NCBI GenBank assembly: GCA_033961575.1
Contig: CM066738.1
Location: 86,749,478 to 86,813,477 of the forward strand
Reading direction: 5' to 3'
Length of the DNA stretch: 64,000 nucleotides
Source of the DNA: Aselliscus stoliczkanus
Lineage: Eukaryota; Chordata; Mammalia; Chiroptera; Hipposideridae
Shown here: in pieces, positions 57,721-64,000 of the stretch
How the letters are laid out: each line of letters opens with the position of its first letter
How positions within the stretch are numbered: the first letter of the stretch is position 1
The notes under the pieces: generated by a model
Seen by the model: only the letters and a program-made list of their open reading frames with translations
What the model was told of the DNA's origin: nothing
Database searches by the model: none
Position numbers and translations under genes: made by a program

Positions 57721-59084
57721 TTACTTTCATTCCTAAACTTCTATTGTCTTTACTTCTAAAACAAACAAACAAAAAACCCCAAAACTTACAATATCTTTTC
57801 CCTCATCACAACTACTTTACTTCCTAGAAATATATTCATTTCACTGTCATCTTTCTGACCACCAGCCAATATTTTTCATATTAGTCTAAAGCAATGCTCT
57901 ATATCAAGACATTTACCTCCTGTTCTCATATATTCTGCTTCTAGTCTGATATAATAAATGTAGATATCCAATACACTGCCTGGTTCCATTACCCACCCTT
58001 GTTTCTAATCTGAGTTGGACCTTCATCTACTTCTCAATCATTTTATTCATTTCTTTTGTCCCATTCCTCATATTAGATATTCCAAACTTTCTCCAATATT
58101 TTCAGTCCGAAACTTCATCTTTGAAATATTTACTCTTAGCTAACTGAACTTCTAAATTTTCTGAGGCTATTTATACCATGCAAAATGAGTTTCCTTTATT
58201 TCCATCTTATCCATTTAAAAATCTTAGTATATGTGTTACCCTTGCCCCTTTTCATTCCTGCTACTTCTGAGAAGAAATAGCATTCCTACTTCACACAGTT
58301 AACTCCTTTGTCCACTTCTTTTTCCTTTTAAACCTTTCCCCCTTGTGATTCATTGTAAATCTCTTCATTTCCACTGGATGGTTTTATCAGTATACTCAGA
58401 ATTTATGATCCTATCATTTATAATATAGCATATTACTATTTCATATTCTACTGTGTCATTGTTTATTTGTACTTCGTATATTTTATCACTTGATTAGAAA
58501 CTATTTCTGATGTTTTCATCACTAGGAAGTCAAGATTAGGCCATTTTTTTGTTCCAAATTTCCTACTTGATCAAATGACCCAAATTTACATCTCTTTAAG
58601 CATACCCTGGCTCATATCTGTACTTTCAAACTTGGTTCTTCTTTTGTCTCTAATCCAATCAAATCTATTTTGGCTGAAGCAAAAATTGTTTAAAAAGAGT
58701 ATTCATCTAAAAGTCAGAAAATTGGAAATTAAAACACTCTATCTTTAACATAATGTGTGATTATGTCCAATAAGTTATTTTCTTATGAAAAAAATGCCAA
58801 TAACTGCAACATTATATTAGGTCTTTGAGAGGGACTTTAAAATAATTAAATGCTGTAGAAATATAGTATTACTTTCTAACATGATTACTTTCATAGTTAA
58901 TTGTCTATTGTTTTAAACTATCATATGTATGTGTCCACCTTGTCAATAAAACATATTTAGCAATACCATTGCCTGTGAATTCTTCGCCAATAATCTCTCT
59001 GCCTGACCTATGTGAACGACACATCAGTTTTGTAAATTTACTTTCTTAGTAGATTCTTTCCCCTCTTCCCCACACATACCAACC
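57721..59084. other. AT-rich DNA, unassigned, no gene seen
   Basis: Pyrimidine-leaning sequence that could be part of a decayed interspersed repeat, but no family was recognised. Confidence 0.3.
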
Positions 59085-59250
59085 CAAATTTCTCACTGTA
59101 TCCATCAAACTATTTACAATTATCTGTTTATACATTCATTTTCCATACCAGATTGGAGCTTTCTAAAGAAAAAAAAAAACACAGCAACAATGTTTTATTC
59201 AGTGTGTAAGTGTAAATAGTAAGTGACAATAAATATATGTTGAATGACCT
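59085..59250 (+). mobile_element. L2 LINE 3' end, sense
   Basis: 'caattatctgtttatacatt' is followed by 'ccagattggagctttctaaa' and the end 'acaataaatatatgttgaat' + GA, matching the L2 3' terminus order. Confidence 0.65.
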
Positions 59251-60386
59251 TTCACAAGTCCATAGCTACTCCTCCAAGTAAGGAAAAAACACTGGAAGTG
59301 TTGTCAGCCTCCAAGGATAAGGACTGTCACCTGGGAAATGAAGCACTTTCCCATCAACAGGATACTAAGCTGATTATCTCCTTGAATCCTGCTTTCTCCT
59401 TGAACACAATTACTCCTTTCACCTCACTCTCTCACTGATGATCTATTCTAAAATAAACCAAAGTAGTATTTTTTTAAAATGCACATTTCTCAATTTAACA
59501 CCTAAATAATGGAACTGCTTCTCTCCCCAAAACAAAATAAAACAGAATATAAACACACAAACAAACAAATGTAAGGAAAGCATCTCCTTGTAGCTCAGTT
59601 CCCTCTGTGGGACTATAAGAATGCCCACTGAAATTGTGTATGAGTACATAAAACCCTGCCGGAGGGTACATAGATTTTTTTATCTTGATTCCTTTTGTTG
59701 TGTTTTACAAATCACTCAAGGCCCTTGTGGGCCCAGTTTTCGAAAGAAGAGGACGGGCTTCTGAGTCTTTTCCAAATCTTTGTATTAGGGTAGGGGGAGC
59801 CTACCAGGGTATTTCTTCAACAAAATCTCCTTTATATTGAGCCAACTGGGGGTGCACTACCCCTGGGATCTGGCAATCCAGTTTGTAAGGCTGCTTGTGG
59901 CGGTGGAGGTTCAAAAAACAAAGCTATATGGGTCGAAAAATATCCAAAAGTTTCAAAGGCAAAAGCTGCTGTCTGAAGTGTTCTAGCAATTCTGTAGAAA
60001 GTAGTGAGGGAGTGATGCTGAGAATACCCGGCAAATTATACAAAGGCGACTTGAAAAGCTCCAGCATGTCAGTTTTCAGACATCCTCCTGAGGCTGAGAG
60101 GCTGCAACTCTCATGTATGTTGATTTATGCAGTTATTTGCTTTGACCCCAGGGAAGGCTGCTTTATGGTTTGGACATCTATGCTTACCCACCTTTCCAGC
60201 TATCTGTGGGAATCACCAAACAAATGTGCAAAGGGAAAATGAATGAAGAAAAAAGGGAAGCAATCATAAAACTAATAACCACTCAATTCAAAAGTTAAAA
60301 TACATTTTTCTTTGTCTCTGAACGCTCTATGCACAGTGGGCCATATAGTCTATCATAAACTTTGTTCAAAGCTGATTATTTTTCTA
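59251..60386. other. Unassigned DNA with a 115-codon frame
   Basis: Contains a plus-strand frame at 59895-60242, rich in Lys, Ser and Cys. It has no recognisable domain, no nearby promoter and no visible splice context. I do not call it a gene. The region 59700-59890 is a little GC-richer than its surroundings. Confidence 0.3.
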
Positions 60387-60416
60387 TGTGTGTGTGTGTG
60401 TGTGTGTGTATATATA
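60387..60416. repeat. (TG)n(TA)n microsatellite
   Basis: About 23 bases of TG followed by a short TATATA. Confidence 0.95.
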
Positions 60417-60814
60417 CTTATATCTTAAGAGAAAAAGACACAAACAAAATAAATATGTTTCTGTAGACACTGAGAAGGGCATTTTGCCAAAACAACATTC
60501 CCATATCCTCTTGGCCTAGTCAAATCCTAAACATGTTTCAAGCACTGTTGAATTTATCTACTTTGTAGAACATTTCTTGAACACTCTATCATTTGGCCAC
60601 CTTCAAAGTCCCTCTTATTGCTTATTTTCTGAAATATATTTTGATAATTAATCAAATTATGACTAGTTGACATTAACTGTACTTTTTGTCTGTTATTCAA
60701 AATTTTTGACTGTGACTTACAGTGATAATTACATTTTACGACTTGTTAACCACAGGATTTAAACATCTGTGAAAGAGTCTGACTCTAAATTTTGATCTTT
60801 GATTATTGCAAACT

Positions 60815-61125
60815 TATAAGCACACTCCTCTATCTTCCTCATCCTACCCTACATCTGGGCAAGCTGATAAGAAAAGCCAGGTGCTCCTGCCTTTTGTTCC
60901 AGCAGGAAATTCAAGTTATGTCAACTCCTGCTCACACACGGGAACTTCACTCAGGCCCCATTCTGTAACCATAATAAAAACTCCAAACCAGTCTTATCTT
61001 CTTGCTCACTCAAGCCATTTCATACTGTTATAGCTTGGGAGGGCTGCTCTGATCTCCTCAGAAGGCCTCATGTAAGTTAGAAAGCTTTTCTTGACTTCTT
61101 AGTGTATGTCTGAAGACATCAGTCT
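60815..61125 (+). mobile_element. Possible decayed ERV LTR, related to the one at 19200
   Basis: 'gggcaagctgataagaaaag' plus 'ccaggtgctcctgcc' parallels 19302-19330. A later 'ataataaaaactccaaacca' supplies a polyadenylation signal, and pyrimidine-rich sequence follows. The layout suggests an LTR, but neither ends nor target-site duplications could be fixed. Confidence 0.35.
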
Positions 61126-61258
61126 GAAAAAACAAAAATGTGTTCAGTTTATTCTCCTTATGCGATGTGATAACAATCCCATCCCTGGTATCTGGTCTGA
61201 AGGCTACACATACAGAATGCTCAATATTTACCTGTTAAATGCCTGACTGAATGACTTT

Positions 61259-61260
<2 letters not shown>

Positions 61261-61309
<49 letters not shown>
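61261..61309. repeat. (GT)n microsatellite
   Basis: About 49 bases of uninterrupted GT. The poly-His/Thr frame across it is an artefact. Confidence 0.98.
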
Positions 61310-61310
<1 letters not shown>

Positions 61311-61935
61311 TTAGCAAGCTGGAACTCAAATTGTGGGGAGGGGGTTGTTAGCCAAATATCCGGATACCCAGCCCATTCCTCAGGTAACCCAACTACTATA
61401 AGGATAATCAAAATAGCCTTTTGATCTTCTATTTGAAATGGATCACATAATAGACGAGAAAAAGTAGGGGAAAAGTCCAGATGTGAGCTTCTCGTTATGT
61501 CATTGACTTCAGTGCCCATGCCATGGACGAGGGCCCTCAGGTGACAGCACCTGCTCAGCACATCCCGACGCTCCCTGCTCACCTCATCAGACATGTCCCC
61601 CTTTGTGCGTATACTCTCCATCTGAATCTTTCAGTCAGCACTCCCAGAAGCTACTCGCAGTCAGTTGAAGAGCTACAAGATAGTAATTATGTTTGCTATC
61701 TTGAGCATAGTCTCAATTTTGAAGCATAAACAAACAAACAACTTTGTATATAAGAGTGAAGACACATGGAATGGAAGACTGCTCACTTGTCCATGGCAAA
61801 ATGTATCTGTATCAATAGTCATTGTTTATACTTTTTATCGTTTTAAAATATTTAATCTATATCTGTATGCTTATTTATAATCTATTTCCTTTGAAAACAA
61901 TTTGTGTCCCTATGTTTTTCTTTGTTTATTTGTTT
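61310..61935. other. Unique DNA, no gene seen
   Basis: No repeat family or exon recognised between the (GT)n tract and the MIR-like fragment. Confidence 0.35.
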
Positions 61936-62100
61936 GTTTTTATTGTTGGATCTTCACCAATAACCCCATGACATAGACAAATCAGTTGAACTCCACATAT
62001 GTGGCTACTGAGAATGATGGAAGTCATGACTTGCCCAATATCAAATAGATAACTCTGATCTTCGAGCCCTAGCCTTTCCATTACATAGTATTGCTTTCTC
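61936..62100 (-). mobile_element. MIR-like SINE, antisense
   Basis: 'accaataaccccatgacata', 'catgacttgcccaatatcaa' and 'gatcttcgagccctagcctt' follow the complement of MIR. Confidence 0.6.
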
Positions 62101-63480
62101 AGCACTAATGCCAATATGAAAGGTAAGGTATAGGATGTACATGAGATGTCTGATATGTAAATGATATGGAAAAGATAAGTCATATAGCTACCTATGTTCT
62201 GTTCATATGATGTTCATGTCATACAGATGCTATTGATACAAATGATCTCATCACCTTGCTCAGTTTTTAGCATAAGTTTCAGTAGGTCTCTGTTGAACTG
62301 GATGAAGAAATCTTATGCAAAGCAAAAATGAAAACAAAACCCTATATAGAGATTTATATTGGAGATAAGTTCCTTTCTGTAAAATGCTATATGTGTATGT
62401 GCATGGGCATGGTTTGTATTTCTTATTCAGGAAGGTACAGAATTGAAACACAGGAGGGATGTGGAGAAGCAGAGGGAGAAAGAGAGAGAGAGGGAGAGAG
62501 GGAGAGAGAGAGAGAGAGAGAGGAAAATTTGTTTGTTTTTGTTTTGCCTAATACTTATGCAGACCTCTTCCTCTCAGTTACTTATGTGAGAGAGATTCAC
62601 AGCAGTAATTGAAGTAATACTAAACCAAACATAAAACAAAAAATAAACAACAAACAAAACAGGCAGATATTGTTAATCCAGGTCACTTAATAACTTACTA
62701 TAAATAAATTTCACATTAAGCAATGGATGTTGGCATCCTATTTGTTCCAGGGATAGGGAGTTTACCTAAGTGCTAAATTTATTGACAGGACTATGCAATC
62801 ATCCTAGATTAATCAACTCAAAATGATTGGTGATGTTTTTTTGGTAATGAGTTAAACCAAGTTCTGGGTAAACATTACTCTTAGATTTATATCAATTCCT
62901 TGGGGACACAAACAGGAAGGCAGTTACCACTTCCCTCTTAGCTATTACTGTGGTATCCAACCATCTTGTCTTCCTTTACACTGAGTTAATCTGGCCACTG
63001 TCCACTGCCCATGGCTAGAAACTCTTTCTCCTGCTCAATGTATACACTGGACTGGTTCATACTTCAGAGCAGTTGGTTAATGATAATGATAATGATTTAG
63101 ATTCCAGTGGGCAGTAAATATAAAATATTTGATTAAGTGGCTTCATCTAAGTAGGAGATTGTTTACTAACTCTGTGGGGAGGGGGTGGAGATTTAAACAC
63201 GCTAAAAAGTATAAGCAAAGAAAATGAGAACAGAAAATGATAAGGAAATGGGTTTTATTTCTAAAATGTAAACAGTGGGGGGAAAAAGAATAAAACACTT
63301 GATTTCTTGACAGGAAAATTACATGTATGATGTAAATATGATAAAGTCAACACATTTCAAAATGTTACAAAGAATGAATTGCAGGCCTATTCTTGGTCGG
63401 ATATTTTGACTATTATAAAGTCAGGTATGCTGCACCTACTAGTCATAATCATTAGATTATAATCCCTTCATTCACAATAA
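62101..63480. other. Unique DNA, no gene seen
   Basis: Apart from the (GA)n tract at 62464-62523 and an AAAC-rich stretch near 62620-62660, no repeat family or exon was recognised. Confidence 0.35.
62464..62523. repeat. (GA)n purine tract
   Basis: About 60 bases of GA and GGGA units, the third such tract in the window. Confidence 0.95.
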
Positions 63481-63494
63481 AAATGTACTTTTTA

Positions 63495-63609
63495 TTTTTA
63501 TTTTTTTTATTTTGTTGAGGGCAGTGTCACTGGCCCTCATATGTGGGACAGAACCGGGGCCTCTGGCTTCCCAAGCCAGCGTTTAACCACCACGCCACTC
63601 GGCCGGCCC
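63495..63609 (-). mobile_element. Family-A tRNA-derived SINE, antisense, with 15-bp target-site duplication
   Basis: A T-rich tail is followed by 'gagggcagtgtcactggccc' and ends 'ccacgccactcggccggccc'. Direct repeats 'aaaatgtacttttta' at 63480-63494 and 63610-63624 are identical. Confidence 0.93.
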
Positions 63610-63624
63610 AAAATGTACTTTTTA

Positions 63625-64000
63625 AAAACTATGATTATCCAAACAGACCATGTATTTTGTTTTCTTAGCCATAGAAAGGTTATATTTTCAGAGGATATTT
63701 GATCAAGTAATAAGTCAAATGTGGCTGATATAAAATGAAAACAAAACAAAACAAAAAAAAACTAACACTAAATAAACCAAATTTGTGATCTTGGCTACCA
63801 AATCTGAAATATTGAAATATAAAGTCAGAAAAAGTATAATTTTCCATGTGCTGTATTTCCTGCTTTCTTTCCTAATATAATTGGTATCACTTAGCCCATT
63901 GTGTGCTTCACACACATGGCATTTCCAGAGCCTGTCTCTGTGCCCTGCCCAAAGGACACGTTCAATGAATGTCTGCAGGTGACAATGCCATCAGATACAA
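63625..64000. other. Unique DNA, no gene seen
   Basis: An AAAC-rich stretch lies near 63737-63760. No repeat family or exon was recognised up to the window end. Confidence 0.35.

Noticed and set aside
61235..61621. 128-codon minus-strand frame with a Thr-His run
   Set aside because: Runs through the (GT)n microsatellite. The remaining part has no recognisable domain.
1..64000. Prokaryotic-type operons, phage or defence systems
   Set aside because: The window is mammalian by repeat content. There are no dense long frames, ribosome binding sites or operon layout.

Overview
The window is mammalian nuclear DNA and most probably from a bat. It is AT-rich and CpG-poor, and it is packed with LINE-1 of several ages, L2, MIR, a MaLR-type LTR, hAT/Tigger/mariner DNA transposons and tRNA-derived SINEs. 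Two things point to a bat: L1 3' ends with the 'atgtcaccccaataaattt' terminus, and a tRNA-Ile-like SINE whose tail reads 'ctccacaactagattgaa ... ttccccaataaaata'. A rhinolophoid/yinpterochiropteran bat is my best guess, from memory of these families and not from a search. I found no intact protein-coding gene, no convincing exon, and no genuine tRNA or rRNA gene. The window behaves like a gene desert or the inside of a very large intron.

Layout. 1-2455 is mostly unique DNA with a candidate conserved element near 1500-1960. 2456-5844 is an L1 with a degraded ORF1, large internal deletions and a mariner copy inside it. 7045-7345 is an antisense RTE-class LINE relic. 8075-8440 is an ancient LTR-like repeat. 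11630-13190 is a long sense L2 relic, broken by a SINE and a MaLR LTR. 14770-15470 holds L2 and MIR. 18170-18615 is an L1ME-like 3' end split by a long (GA)n tract. 21438-21611 is the tRNA-Ile-like SINE. 24436-24685 is a hAT-Charlie-like element. 27925-28366 is a long composite SINE with an antisense SINE just beyond it. 34395-38440 is an L1 with target-site duplications but most of ORF2 missing. 38640-41460 and 46400-48240 are antisense ancient L1s, the first carrying two SINEs and a Tigger-like MITE. 55465-55786 is a retro-insert with two A-tracts and a perfect target duplication. The rest is unique or unrecognisable AT-rich DNA with microsatellites.

The recently active layer is a short tRNA-Leu/Ser-like SINE family, here called family A. 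Ten copies were found, several with perfect 10-17 bp target-site duplications at L1-endonuclease-type sites, so these SINEs were probably mobilised by L1. The most unusual object is the composite SINE: a family-A head, a GC-rich internally repetitive middle, and a tail shared with the tRNA-Ile-like SINE. No new coding system was found. The points worth following are all about retroelement biology and candidate regulatory sequence.
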